Positions 36,449 to 49,100 of a stretch of DNA of 64,000 bases are shown here, in pieces. The stretch covers positions 2,565,001 through 2,629,000 of the forward strand of contig JAULSR010000001.1 of NCBI GenBank assembly GCA_030512295.1, in the 5' to 3' direction. The notes under the pieces were generated by a model. That model searched no databases. It was not told where the DNA came from and was given only the letters and a program-made list of their open reading frames with translations. The DNA is from Bombardia bombarda (Eukaryota > Ascomycota > Sordariomycetes > Sordariales > Lasiosphaeriaceae). Each line of letters opens with the position of its first letter. Positions within the stretch are counted from its first letter, which is position 1. A program made the position numbers and the translations under genes.

Positions 36449-39400
36449 GGCCAGCTTTCGCAGAGATGATGACTGCGAAGAGGTGCGGCCAGCGCCTGGA
36501 TGGTAATAGAATGGATGGTTAGCTGTATTGCCGATTGTGTCTGCTGTGTAGCGTAGGCGGAGGATGTGAGAGAGTATGCTGGATATGTTGCAGAAGGGAG
36601 AAAAGCAAAGAAAGAATTTGTCTAGAAACCTTTGCTGGGAAGACTGGTTCCGTCGGAAAGGATAGCCGTTGGTGGTGACATGGAAATGGGCGGCTTTTCT
36701 TTTTTTGTTGGTGACCAAGAGTCCAGTCAGAAGGGCAGTGAATTGACGTCGCCAGCCAGAAGGCGACTTCACTAATAGTGGATTAAACTTCGCTACCTCG
36801 CAGTTAGGGCCAATCAGTTCGTCGGAGAAAGACTAGGGTCAGACGCTGGACAGAAAAGTGTGTTTCTCAGCGCGATATCCGATGGGCGGAAAAGTTTGGA
36901 TCATGGGCACCCACAAGGCTTGATTCTCGAAATGCCGGAGTATACTTTGATAAACGTCCACAGGGTCGCCACTTAGTTTGCAACTGAGGGTATGACCATG
37001 CTCATGCCGAGACCAAGAGAGGTTTTATCCACTCTTATTTTTTGTTCTTCACAGAGTATTCTGGACAGTGGGGCCGAGTTAGCGCGTGTAAGTGACAAGC
37101 AGCAACCTTGAACCTTGAAAGTATAGGTACAGTACCTGGTACGGATAGTGTGCCGCAGGCGGGCGGGAGCGATGACGGCGAAGTGGGGGGTGGACAAGTA
37201 ATAGAAAAGTGCCTGACAGAGGCTGCCAGAGCTGATGGGCGGTCGAACCACGTCCACCTGTCAACCACGAGAAGGTGGCCTGCTTTGTAGCTAACTTTTC
37301 AAGATCTTCCTTGGCCAGCCCGGCGATGCACGCCCGACGCCAAGACGTGTCGAAATGAAGACTTGTCCACGCAGCAGATGACTGTTGCACTCGAGAGACG
37401 CGCAGGCTGCGCCGACACGGCTTGTGTGAATGCGCTCTTGTCGCTGCGACACCCTCGACAAGACACACCTCTTCGGTCAATGCGAGGAGTTACTGACCGA
37501 CGCAGGCGTTCTTGGCGCTTGGCAGCCTCACTGTGCACCCCCTAAGAGTTATTTCGTACGAAGAGGTATTGTATGTACAGCATATATAATCTGGATATAC
37601 AAATTCGTCTTCGGGGTCCGGACTCCGCTCTAGGGGGGCTCAGATGGAAGAAGCTTGGCAGCCAACGTATTGGATTATGTGGCTCGAGACCGTCTTCGGT
37701 CCTTTGAGGCCTTGACAGTGTATAAAACTAGAGAATGAGTCGCGGTTGCCTCGCACGTTCCATTCTCTCACCTCCAAGACCTCGGACGCGACGGGCATTT
37801 ATCGTTTATTTCCAACGTGGAGAGACAGATACAGACCCGAGATTGCCCGCGGCTTTATCAGCAGTAGTAAACGCCCGACTCTCGATCAAGAGCAATTATC
37901 ATTGCACGTCCGTCCCAGGAAGGCAGGCTGTCCCGACTGCTCGGACTCTTGGCCCGGTGAACTGCCACACAGGATGAAAATGGCCTGGTTGTCGAATCAG
38001 AATGCTGAGAATATCGCGCCTCCGTGTTCGGGGGTCCGGCTGCTGCTGCCTCAACCCTGAGATGCAGGCCCTGGAGAACACGGTCAACCAACGGGGAGAC
38101 AAATGGCGAGCATACGAACAGATTCTCGAATGCCATTTGCTCCAAAATCGCTCCAAATCGCTATCAAACACCAGCAAATACCAGCACTCCCCATCCAACT
38201 GGTAGATATCCCAGGGCTGGACGTGGCTTGCATCTGCTTCCAAGACGGCATCCCGCGACCCCCCGCACACGATCAAGCTCGCCAAGGTGCATCTCCAGTC
38301 TGGGCATTCGAGCCCAAAGCTTTTTTCCATCTCATCATTTGCCGAAGCTGTCTCTTCCATGTCATCTTGCTAGGACGGACCGATGGCCAATTGTAGAAGT
38401 GACGATCTTGACTTGGCGAATTCTGGGCATCGAGCTCCGGCATGGGCATTGCGCGTCTTGGTCTTGCTTGGGCGCCGAATTTCCATCATCTGCCAAGAAC
38501 CATGACGGTAAGTGAGTGGTACGGAAGGTAAACACTACCCGTAGCTCCGTTATGGTTAGAATGTTTTACATAGGTGGGTGATCTGGTGATCAGTCACGAG
38601 GCAAGTCGCCAAGATGCATATATCGGGATTTATACCGAAAGCCTCTATCGCGTATATCGGTATTGTATCCGTGTCCTGGAGAGAATGACTGAACGAGCTG
38701 TCTTGGCTGGGCAGGCAGTTCCATGTCTGGACCTCACGCTGCTACCTTATAATAAGATCAGACTGTTCTAACATCAGCCCTCAAAGAACGCCTTGATTAC
38801 TCACACTGCGCATGGCTGGGAGACGGGGAACGCAACGCTAATGCAGCGCTTCCAGAGCTTGGGACGACCCATTTACAACGCAGTTAGAAAACGTCCCATT
38901 CTCTCTGGTGTTTTAAACGTGCAGTGTGGAGTTGGAAGCAGCTGCCCCGCACTAGCCTGCTTTTCTTCAAGAGCTGGCCGGCTGGCTCGCCGATAGCTCC
39001 TTACCTTTTCAGGCACCTTACCTTAGCTTCCAGGGATGGCTTTTGGAGGGACCATTTGCCACTTTGGCGGGCGCGTTTGCATAATGCCTGCCGGCAAATT
39101 AGGGGCTGCAGCGTGTGTCTGCGAATGTACTTTGTACAGCACCGACAGCTTAAGGTGGGGCCCTTTTTTTTTTTTGGGTTTCTCCAAATCTGGATCCTAC
39201 CACTACGTCAAACGAGGCGTTGCCCATTTTCTTTCCCTGGACGCAGAACATCACAACCTTGTTCTTTCCCAGGTCCAAACGCGGGAATGGGTACCCGCGA
39301 TGGTTTCTCGTGAGAAGGACCTTCTTCTCGGTGTTTTATTTCTCTTCCTCCTGGCAGCCAGCGCCCCGAGCACCGTCGCTCCCCGCTCGCCCTAAACCGC

Positions 39401-39606
39401 AGCACCCACCTCACACCCCTGCGACCCCACGTCGCCGAACCACCACCCACTCTCTCTCTCTCTCGCGATCCACGTTCTGCGTTTTCCTCGTCAAGACAGC
39501 TGCCACGTCATATCGCAGTATCACCAACTAGGCCGGTTTTAAACTGGGCACAGGCGTAGGTTCTCGCTCAGTCAGCTACCCGATTTTGGAACCAAACATA
39601 GTCAAA
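36449..39606. other. 3.2-kb intergenic region between divergent genes
   Basis: Upstream regions of the PFK-2/FBPase-2 gene and tad3. The only frame with some protein character is the tentative 153-codon one listed at 37899-38360. The last 200 bp before tad3 are C/T-rich, typical of a fungal start region. Confidence 0.5.
37899..38360 (-). CDS. Tentative hypothetical protein, 153 aa
   Basis: A frame with a true ATG at 38360 and TGA at 37899-37901. It is rich in Trp, Cys and acidic residues in its first half (CPDWRCTLASLIV, WDIYQLDGECWYLLVFDSD, ERFWSKWHSR). No signal peptide, helix or domain is recognised. It lies alone in 3 kb of non-coding DNA between divergent genes. It may be a small lineage-specific gene or chance. 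Confidence 0.22.
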   Translation of the reverse strand: MEETASANDEMEKSFGLECPDWRCTLASLIVCGGSRDAVLEADASHVQPWDIYQLDGECWYLLVFDSDLERFWSKWHSRICSYARHLSPRWLTVFSRACISGLRQQQPDPRTRRRDILSILIRQPGHFHPVWQFTGPRVRAVGTACLPGTDVQ

Positions 39607-40916
39607 ATGCTGGAAGATGACTCGTCTATCCAGGCGATACTTGCTGCACAGGATCCTATGGTTCGAGAGCTCGTGCACTATGAAGTCGAGCATGGTGTTT
39701 TGATACCGCTGAAGACAACTCTCGAATTGCGAGATGATCACGTAACCGGCAAAGTGCTCATTACCCGTGCACCAGTCAAGTCGGCGAATGCTGCCATCAG
39801 GTATGTCTCCTACACACACCCAGACCCCAGGAAGACGACTGCCTTTCTGACTCTCATTATAGCTTGTTGCGCGAAGCGTTGCCTGAGGATGTCGTTAAGG
39901 GCGCACCTCACCTACGCAGATGTGCGAAGCCGTGCGATTTACCCGCCCATCTAAAGACTCAATTCATGAACGAGACGCCACAAAGCAGACAGATCCACAC
40001 TGGAAAGTCCAACTGGATCTACATTATAGTGGGCCCCGAGGCCATGTTGTCCCGACAGGAAATCATCGATATTCTGTCCAAGGTTGAGGGCCTAGAGGAT
40101 GAGAAATTTCTTCGAGCTGTCCCTGTGCCCATGGTAGCCCCGACCTCTCAGGTCCAGGCAGCCATGTGGTCCCAGCACTTCTGGCCCACCGTCTACCGGA
40201 AGAACAACCCCCTAGGCCCACACCCTGCCATGGTATCTCGCAATACGGACGAGATAACAAACGATGCCGCGATATGGATGACGTTGGCACATCAAGTGGC
40301 TCAACAGTCGCGCGATGCCGGCTACGGGGAGCCAATGGGGGCCTGCATTATCCACCGTGGGGAGGAGGGCAAGACAACCGTCGTTGCCCTGGCCGCCGAT
40401 GCTCGCTGGCATCAACAGGGAAGGACGGGGCACACGGGAAACCCATTGGCCCATGCGGTGCTCCGCGCCATCAGCATGGTTGCCCAGAAGCTGGTCAGGG
40501 CCGAAAACAGGATGACAGACACGAGCCCGACTCCGATCCTCGAGTTCGAAGCATTTCAGGACAAGGCGCTCCTTGAGGACGAAAAGAAGGTCTTCGAGGA
40601 GGAGCACCCGTGTCCCGACGGCTATCTCTGCCACGGTCTTGAGATGTACCTCACGCACGAGCCTTGCGTCATGTGCTCAATGGCGATCCTCCATTCGCGT
40701 ATGGGCAAGGTTGTGTTTCGCCACCGGATGCCGTTGACGGGCGGGCTCTGCGCAGAAGACCGCGGCTGTGACTATAGGGTTCTCAATGGAGCGGACGGTG
40801 GTCGCGGACTCGGCTTGTTCTGGCGGAGGGAGTTGAATTGGAGTTTGGTTGCTTGGGAGTGGGAATCGAGCGGCTGCGTGAGGCCGTTGACGGTGGACAA
40901 GACGACCCATGCCTAA
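39607..40916 (+). CDS. tad3: tRNA-specific adenosine-34 deaminase, non-catalytic subunit Tad3
   Basis: Two exons (39607-39800, 39863-40916), 415 residues, close to the usual Tad3/ADAT3 length. The N-terminal part carries PVKSANAAISLLREALPEDV and a HLRRCAKPCDLPAHLK segment. The C-terminal cytidine/deoxycytidylate deaminase fold has NPLAHAVLRAIS and THEPCVMCSMAILHSR, ending in GLGLFWRRELNWSLVAWEW. The zinc-ligand His is kept, but the position of the catalytic Glu (HAE in the active subunit) is Val (HAV), the hallmark of the structural subunit. In eukaryotes Tad2-Tad3 converts A34 to inosine in tRNA anticodons, an essential step for wobble decoding. The start is the first ATG with good context (caaaATG). 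A 62-nt GT-AG intron restores the frame within a Ser codon. Confidence 0.95.
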
Positions 40917-42716
40917 AGCAATAGGCAAGACAGACCCTCCCCCAAAGAAGAGCGGCACCAACATACGACAGGCATCATACGACAGGCATGAACAATTTCA
41001 CATCGTGTTTGGTTTTGGTTGCAAAAACGAGAGCTAGAGGACTTAGGTAATCCTCTCGTCGGATTGGCGTTATTGAGAGCACAGCAGCAGCATTTTTGAG
41101 CATATGGACACGGGGTTTTAGGCGTTATTAAAGCAAGAGGCGGCGCGGCGCAAGCCCCAGGTACCTTATCTACCTCCACTATCCATCTTCTTATTATCCT
41201 AGATAGGGAGGTAGGTGGCGCTACCTCACTTGGTTTACGGCGGGTGTCACGGCCGTTTGCTGGTGGAGGAGCATCAATTATAGACAATGTAGAAGTCTAG
41301 ACGGCGTTAATGGATACACAATCAATGACGGGGATACGCATCTGTCTTTTATTTTTTCTTGGTTTCTCTTTGTGGATATTCTCCTGAGTGCGGAAGTAAG
41401 TGGTGGCTTAGAATAAGCACATGCCCGTGAGTCAGACCGATTGGGGGGGGAAGCCACGCGGGGATGGATATGTTTCCCCTTCTGTCCTATCTCAAAGCCA
41501 GCATAGAGAGTGTTTGATCATTGTCTGTCCTCTGACAACATTCCACACCACTAACCACTCTCCCAGTATCGGCCTCTCTATCTATCACTGACTTACATTG
41601 GCACTTATTGGTAAGGGATGAAGACGGCACGTAGTAATAATAACCAAGTTATCTTTAGTGTAAGGTAAGGTAAGGTACAGTGCCTTAGTGCTAATCCAGT
41701 CGGTAGGGCTTTGATCAGATTGACCATTAACAAAGGCCATGCGGTACCCGTGGGAGCTGTGGTCAGGACACTAAAGCTGAATTTAGTGGGCCATCTGCGA
41801 GATTTTCCAATCTAGGTGGGTCGATGAATCGCTTGGTCGCCTCCACTTTTTACTTGCTCTCTAATTGCATCTCCCTTTACATCATTTGCTTGTAAAATAA
41901 GAGTCACTCCGCTGAACGCCTCTTGGAGAGAGATATCGGTCAAGCTTTTAAACAAACGACTTGAAACAATCGAAAGAGAGAAACAAATCAGGACCAAGGG
42001 TTTCGGTAGGTGCTTGCCTTATGCTGTCATTGACGGACTAATCACCCAGGTAAGGAAGGGAGGTTACTGTTAGTACAGTACAGTGCATGGTGTTTTTCGA
42101 GGCGGCCGGGAAGCTGGCACACTGCAGACGGCGCCGACGACCAGGCCCGATCGGCTGGCCTCCGGCTGGAGTCGTGGACTATCCTCCACTCTATCAGGGC
42201 TGCCAAGCTTCAAAAAAGATGGTCAATGTGCGTGGTGCATGCTGGTAGCTGAAAATCTCTCGCATCCGACAAGTCAGGAACCAGGGAAGGAACGACCAAA
42301 CAGTCGGTCTGGCTGCCTGACATCTGCTATCCATCCCGTCCGTCGTCCCTACCCGCGCTAGACTACCTGCCCATACCCGCCCCCGTAACATACCCGCCTG
42401 CCTTATTTATTCCAAGAGCCGCTCCGTTCCGCTCCGTCTGGGGTTCAACTTCGTTGCACATACTGTACATACCGTCACCATACACACACACACACACACA
42501 CGCACACAAGTTACTCTCAGGACACCAGCAACAGTCCTTCGATTGTTTATATCCTGAAATTCACCTTGATCTCCACGTACCTTCTCTCCCAGGGCCGCTC
42601 ATTCAGCCCGCCTGCTATCCTACCCCATGATCCAATAACACTTGTTGATTCGCACTCCGGCCCTTTGGAGCCTAGAACTGGGCCACCGGGAGAGCGGGCG
42701 CCAAACAACAACAAAG
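40917..42716. other. 1.8-kb intergenic region, antiporter promoter side
   Basis: 3' flank of tad3 and upstream region of the antiporter. Contains GGTAAG/GGTAGG-type runs near 41665 and a CA repeat at 42480-42505. No coding frame is supported. Confidence 0.6.
42480..42505. repeat. (CA)n microsatellite
   Basis: About 11 CA units in the presumed 5' leader or promoter of the antiporter gene. Confidence 0.85.
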
Positions 42717-44583
42717 ATGCCGACTCTAGCCATCACCAACTTTAACATTGTGTTGAGTGTCCTGGGAGGATGGGTGTCGCTGTTCGGCCTCGTCTCTTAT
42801 CTGTTCAAGGAGAACTTTTACCTGTCTGAAGCTCGTACGTTCCATTTCTTCATAATAGTAGCCAAGCTGCCAAGTTGCCTATCCATCAAACTGACCCTCC
42901 TGCCCAGTCATCTCGCTCTTGGCCGGCGTAGCCGTCTCGCCCCCTGCAGCCGATCTTGTGCGACCGCTGGAGTATGCTGGGACCGTGGAGAACCTGCACA
43001 CCATCACGCTGTACTTCTCCCGCCTCGTGCTTGGCGTCCAGCTTGTCCTGGCCGGTGTCCAGCTGCCCAGTCGCTACCTGAAGAAGCAATGGAAGCCGCT
43101 CTCCATACTCCTGGGCCCTATCATGGCCGCCATGTGGATCGCCACGAGCCTCATCGTCTGGGCGCTGGTTCCTAATCTCAGCTTCCTGCATGCCCTGGTC
43201 GTCGGCTCCTGCGTCACGCCCACCGACCCCGTCCTGTCCAACGTCATCGTTAAAGGCAAGTTCGCCGATCACAACGTGCCCAAGGACCTGCAGCGCATCA
43301 TCATCGCCGAGTCGGGCGCTAATGACGGCCTGGGCTACCCCTTTCTCTTCTTCGCCCTCTACCTGATCAAGTACATTGGGGACGGCGGCGTGGCGGAGCA
43401 GGGCGGCGCCCGTGTAGCTATAGGTTTGTGGTTCGGCGAGACGTGGGGCTACACCATCATCCTTAGCATCATCTACGGGGCCACGGTCGGGTGGATCGCC
43501 AAGGAGCTGCTGCACTGGGCAGAGGAGCACAGGTTTGTCGATCGCGAGAGCTTCCTCGTCTTTGCCATCTCGCTCGCGCTTTTTATCGTGGGGACGTGCG
43601 GCATGATTGGTAGCGATGACGTGCTGGCCTGCTTCATCGCCGGCAACGTCTTCACGTGGGACGACTGGTTCCGGCTCGAGACGCTGGACGACTCGCTCCA
43701 GCCCACCATTGACATGCTGCTCAACGTCTCTATCTTCCTCTGGTACGGCGCCGTCTGCCCGTGGTCGAGCTTCCTGCACAACTCGGTCATTCCCATCTAC
43801 CGCCTTATCGGCCTGGGTATTTTGGTGCTCATATTCCGCCGCTTGCCCTTTATTTTTGCTGTGCGCAAATTCATCCCGCAGATCGAAGAGGTTCGGCAGG
43901 CCATCTTTGTGGGCTTCTTCGGGCCGGTGGGCGTGTCGGCGATCTTTTACCTGTATATCACGCTGGACTTTTTGAAGACGCTGGAGGTGGATGGAAAGCC
44001 GCGGGCAGATGTTGCCGACCTGGCTGAGACGGTGGACGTGGTGGTTTGGTTTCTTGCTATCTGTAGCATAGTAAGTGACTACCCAACTGATAATCCTTTT
44101 CTTTCTAACCGCCTGTCATAGGTTGTTCATGGTCTGAGCATTCCGCTCGGAAAACTGGGCTTTTATCTCCCTCGAACCCTCTCCAGAGGCGTCTCGTCTG
44201 CGTCGAGTGACGGGCGAGATGCCGGTCCATCCTTCACAATCGGTAGTAGAGTAGCGACTTTTGTTACGGGTAGACCGAGATACGACAGCAACTCGGACGA
44301 TATTTCAGGCGGTGGTGGTGCCGCCGAGTCGTCGACGACTATTGCTCGACGCGTGTTCAGAATTGGCGGCACCATCATCCCCCCTCGGCAGGAGGGTCTT
44401 TTTAGCATGCCGGGAGTCTCATCGAACGCCAGTGCAGTAGGTGGGCTAGATGGGGAGTTGTCTCCGGGTCGGGTGTCGACTCCAGCACCCGCTGCGCCGG
44501 GTGGCATTGCAGGACGATCGATTCGATTTCCTGACGAGCCGCCCGCAAGAACAAGTGGTGTTGTCGTGGGAAGTGACCAATAA
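42717..44583 (+). CDS. nha1: Plasma-membrane Na+(K+)/H+ antiporter, Nha1/Sod2 type
   Basis: Three exons (42717-42834, 42908-44070, 44122-44583), 580 residues. A run of hydrophobic segments covers residues 8 to about 440, consistent with the 12 or so helices of CPA1 fungal antiporters. Signature stretches are ADLVRPLEYAG, CVTPTDPVLSNVIVKGKFAD, RIIIAESGANDGLGYPFLF (the ESGANDG block with its ion-binding Asp) and GMIGSDDVLACFIAGNVFTW. The family exports Na+, Li+ or K+ in exchange for protons and supports salt and pH tolerance. The hydrophilic tail is only about 140 residues, nearer to S. pombe Sod2 than to the long S. cerevisiae Nha1 tail (recalled). The start lies directly before the first helix, and the first intron falls in the codon after LSEA. 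Confidence 0.94.
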
Positions 44584-46173
44584 CGAAGCGTTGCGCGGCA
44601 GCAGCGCAATATTGCAATAATGCTGTATGCAATACAGAAGGGTGTGGGTGGTCTATGGGGGAGTCGGGACAAGATACTTGTGATGGAAAGGGGATGACTT
44701 TATCCATCCACCGCTGTACCACACACAGCGGGATGATGTGATGACGCGAAGATTTACAAGAAACCCAAAGGATGATTACTTGTGGTGCGTAGGCCGCAGT
44801 TATTAGCGGCATTTCGCCCAATACTAAGCTCGAATAAATATAAAGAGAAACTGAAGAGAAAGTGATATCCCCTCAGAATTAACTGAGGCATTCAGATGGA
44901 ACTGGATAACCGAGGTCGACAGTCCGAGTCCCAGTTCAATGCCCGGTTCAACAAGTAACATCTGAACAACTCAAACTCTTTAAATAACCTACTCAAGATA
45001 ATAAATCCATATTGGTACCTTAAACATATTAAAACCAAAAACTGCCCTCATTATTTTAGCTGAGCTACGTTGGGTAGTGTCCTGCACCTAGGGATTTCCC
45101 CTGTTGATGGCGGGCTCTTTCTTGTGAATGGGGGCCGCGGGAAACGGGTAGGTACCCTGGAGGTACCTGGGCCAGCCTTTTCGACCAAGGGTCCAATGCA
45201 AAAAAACGTGACAGGGACTTGGGCGCCAAGCTGCCACTCTCCAGCGGCATCTTCTAGGCAAGAACCACAAGGCCCAATAGGGTCTAGCCTCAACTTTCCT
45301 CATCGCTCGCTCGCTAGTTGTCGTCAGCTTTGGACACCCTTTGGACTTTGGTCTCGTGCCTGACTCCCAGACTCCATCCATGCCCACCTCTTCGACGTAG
45401 GACTCGCCCATCGAGCTCATTGTCTGGATCCAGCGCAGGTACTGTATTCTACGAAGGAGCAAGCAGCAGCAAAAAGACAGCTGGACCGGCAGTGAACGCT
45501 CTTTGAGGCGATCCATCCGAGCTCCGTAGTAGACCATCATCGATTGCTACTGCCAGCTATCAGAGCGTCAGTGCTAATCTGGGCGCCATCCCCATTTGGT
45601 TTACCGCCCTTGGACGTCGAAATCACCGTCCCGTCCGACGCTCTCGGTCTCCCCTCTCCCCGACCCCGGCCGTCTGGTGCTGTTCGCTACTACCTACCTA
45701 GGTACCTACCTACCTGACGTATTCACTACAGTACCACCCATCGCGCTCTCAACAGAGACGGCCTATCCCCAATAGCACAATTTTCGCCGCTTCCATCCAA
45801 TCGCGTCCACAACCATCACGGCGACATCGACAACAAGCGCGGCGGCGACGACCATCATCCACGGACATCGCATCGGTCGCATCGAATTGACATAATCCTC
45901 TTCGTGTCGCCAAGCCATGCTTGATCAAAGCTAATTGATCCCGTCGCAATCTGTTCCGTTGAACCTACATACCGCTCTTGGAAACCCAGGGCGACAATTG
46001 AGACGACGAGCGACGGCCGCAATTAACGACGACGGCAAATAGCGATAACCATCAATCAGAATCGATCGAGGACGCAGTGAAGAACCCAGCTCTAGTCCTG
46101 TTGTAGTTCTTCTATTGCCCCTAGTCTCGCGGGCTCACATCGCAGCACCGTTTTTGACATCAGAGCCGCCGAC
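44584..46173. other. 1.6-kb intergenic region upstream of the Mga2-like gene
   Basis: Antiporter 3' flank and a C-rich long leader region for the Mga2-like gene. TACCTACCTAGGTACC-like runs occur near 45690-45715. Frames here are short and lack domains. Confidence 0.6.
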
Positions 46174-49100
46174 ATGGGGGACACTGGTGACGGCAGGACC
46201 GACCATTTGTTCACCGACGGAGGCTACGACGCTGACTTTACCCACAACTACGTGTCTGACCTAGAATTGTATCCCTTCACTTCTGAATATCTCGTCGACT
46301 CTGACGAAGCAAGTCCGACACCCCAACGCCTCGACAGTCCCCGTACCAACCACCTCCAAACCCCGACAGACGACGTGGCCGATGAGTTCCAGAGAGCTCT
46401 CGGTTCGGCCCACACAGCTGCGAATATCAAAACAAGTCCACAGTCTGCAAACAGCTCCCTGAGCTCGCTCTCCGACTCGGCCTCTTCCAAACGGGCGGCA
46501 AGCACGACTTCGACCCAGACCAACCTCACCAATTTCGATGTCGTTATGAACGAGGGAGTCGACTTGAAAACCCAATGGGACCTGGAGGAACCCATAATGC
46601 ATGATGTCGGCACCACCAACCTCCGTGAGATTGAGTGCTTCAACCCGAATTCCACCAGCAATCTTGGATTCTATCATTCGGAATTTGGCAGTCCTGCGAA
46701 TGGCGCGGGCCAGCAGACACCGCTCATGTCAAATGTGCGGGGCGTTGAGGCGACTATTGGGTCATCGCCGAGTGAAACTTACCCGTTCAATGGCCAGTCC
46801 AGGCATTATCCGCAGGTGAGCCTACATTTCACGACTGCTTTGCTATTCACTCTTTACTAACAAACTTGAAGTCCTTCTCTTTTTCGCAGCCATCAGACAG
46901 CGTAATGGCGTTTGGGTGGTCGTCAACATCTCCCTGCAGCAACGGACTGACCAGCCCCGGCTCTTCGCCATCGGGCCAGTCACCACATCCTCACTACGAG
47001 TCTCATGGCCTGCCCATAATGGGCGACGTAGGGCCTGAGGGTCATTTCCAACAGCAACCTCCGCAGCAGTTTACCTTTAGGGGTGCGGCGCCCATTCAAA
47101 ATCTCAACACAGCGACTAGGGAGTTGATCAACTATAAACCCAGCGATATAGTCACGGGCGAGAGTGCCTTTGGTCTGTTTATTCAGCTTAAACCAACTGA
47201 CTCTGACTCGGTCGCCGTTCCAAACTCGTACCGTCAGAACTACGCACCATCCATCAAATCCAGAGTCGAGACACAGATTCAGATTAGGATAATCATGGAT
47301 CAGAAACCAGGTGGCATCAAGAACCTCCATCTACCGAAGCACACAATCAGCAAGCCCAAGATGCTATCAAAACCACCCGCTACACCACAAGCTGATACGC
47401 TAGAGTTACACACCTTGCTTGTTTGCACAAGCGCGATGAGCAACGACGAGATCAAAAAGAAGACAATGTATCGAGCTCGGCTTGTGGCGGAGTCCAGGTT
47501 AAAGAAAGGCATTCCAAAGACAGAAACTAACTGTGAGGATGAGGTAAAACTGCAAGACGGAGGCGAGGTCCGGATCTGTGCAAATTGCATATCGCGGGAG
47601 CGGAAGCGTGCGGGACGAAAGAAGAACAAAAAGCCCGATGACGAGGAAATCTGGTTGCAGGACGAGGCTCGGAGGGTCATTGTCTTCAACATCCACGAGG
47701 TACAGCCCTGGGTCAAACTCGATGGCGGTGGACCGGACGCGTATTACATCGACGCTCCCATGAGGATAGCATGCTACTGCCGCCACCATCATGAGAAGGT
47801 TGGATTCCAAGTCATATGCACAATTACCGACTCTCAAGGCAACTATCAAGCCCAGACAATTTCACCGTCGATAATGATTACAGACGATCACAAGACCCAC
47901 AGTCCTACTTCCCCGGATCAGGACCAAAAGCTACACGGCTACAACACTCAGGAGCTGCGGAACTCGCCCAACCCCACTTTACCACAAGCCCAAGATATGA
48001 GCGGGATATCACCTCGCGATACTTCTTTCCAGATTTCGCAGTCACTGAATCACAACATGGCCATGGCAGCCATCCCTTCCCCGGGCATGTCAGCCGGGCA
48101 TCCCCAAACAACCATCACATCCGCGACGCCACGGAATCTGTCTCGGTCTGCTTCTCCTTCTGGAGCTTCTGGGCCCTTCAGCAAGAGGAGAAAAGCCAGT
48201 GGCTCATGCAAGATCCCTCCTGGTCTTGCCATGACACCCTCAAACGGTTCTTACATGTCTGGATCACAAATGGCTAGCCAATCCATGGGTGTCCCCGTTT
48301 CGGGAGCAACGGCATTTCCACCTACCCCAATATCATCGTACAGCACAAGTCCTACGACGGCGTCAATGGGTCTCTTCCCGAATGATTTGACAGCCACCGG
48401 TGTGAATGACCAAGCACTCAGGAATAGCATCGGAGCTGGGTTGGAAAGCTTAAGCATGATGATGTACTCCGCGCCGGCCTCAGCGCACCCAAGTCGTGCT
48501 CCTAGTCCGAGCAACATGGTTCAGGCAAGGCCGGGCAACATCTTCGGTATAGCTTCAACTAACGTGAGCCCGGCCCCGGCTGTGTCGCCAGCTTGTATAA
48601 TTCATAAGATTATACCTGCCGAAGGACCGAAGTCGGGTGGCATTGAGGTTACCCTAGTAGGAAGCGGGTTCAAACAGGGCATGGAGGTCATGTTTGGTGA
48701 TGTCAAAGCCACCACAACGACATTTTGGGGAACGCAATGTCTAGTTTGCTTGCTACCCCCTTCTTCCAAGTCGGGAGTTGTACCTGTGACATTCGAGCAC
48801 CAGACGTTGGGTGCCCCGGCGCTGGCACCCCCCAAGCTTTTCAACTACCTGGACAATGACGAGAACCAGCTGATGCGCACCGCGCTTACAGTCTTGGGGA
48901 ACAAGATGACTGGAAAATATGAGGATGTACGGGATATTGCGCGCCGCATCATCGGTTTCGAGGGAGGGTCAGGCGGACAAGTGTCTGGGCAAAACTCATT
49001 CAGCGGTCTTTCAATGGGCATGAAGTTCGAGCTGCAGCTTCTCAAGGTGCTCGAGCTCATCGACCTGGACGACACTGAGCATAAGCCCAGGCTAAACCTT

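Noticed and set aside
42886..43796. Minus-strand 297-codon frame
   Set aside because: Antisense to the antiporter, whose conserved transmembrane motifs define the true strand.
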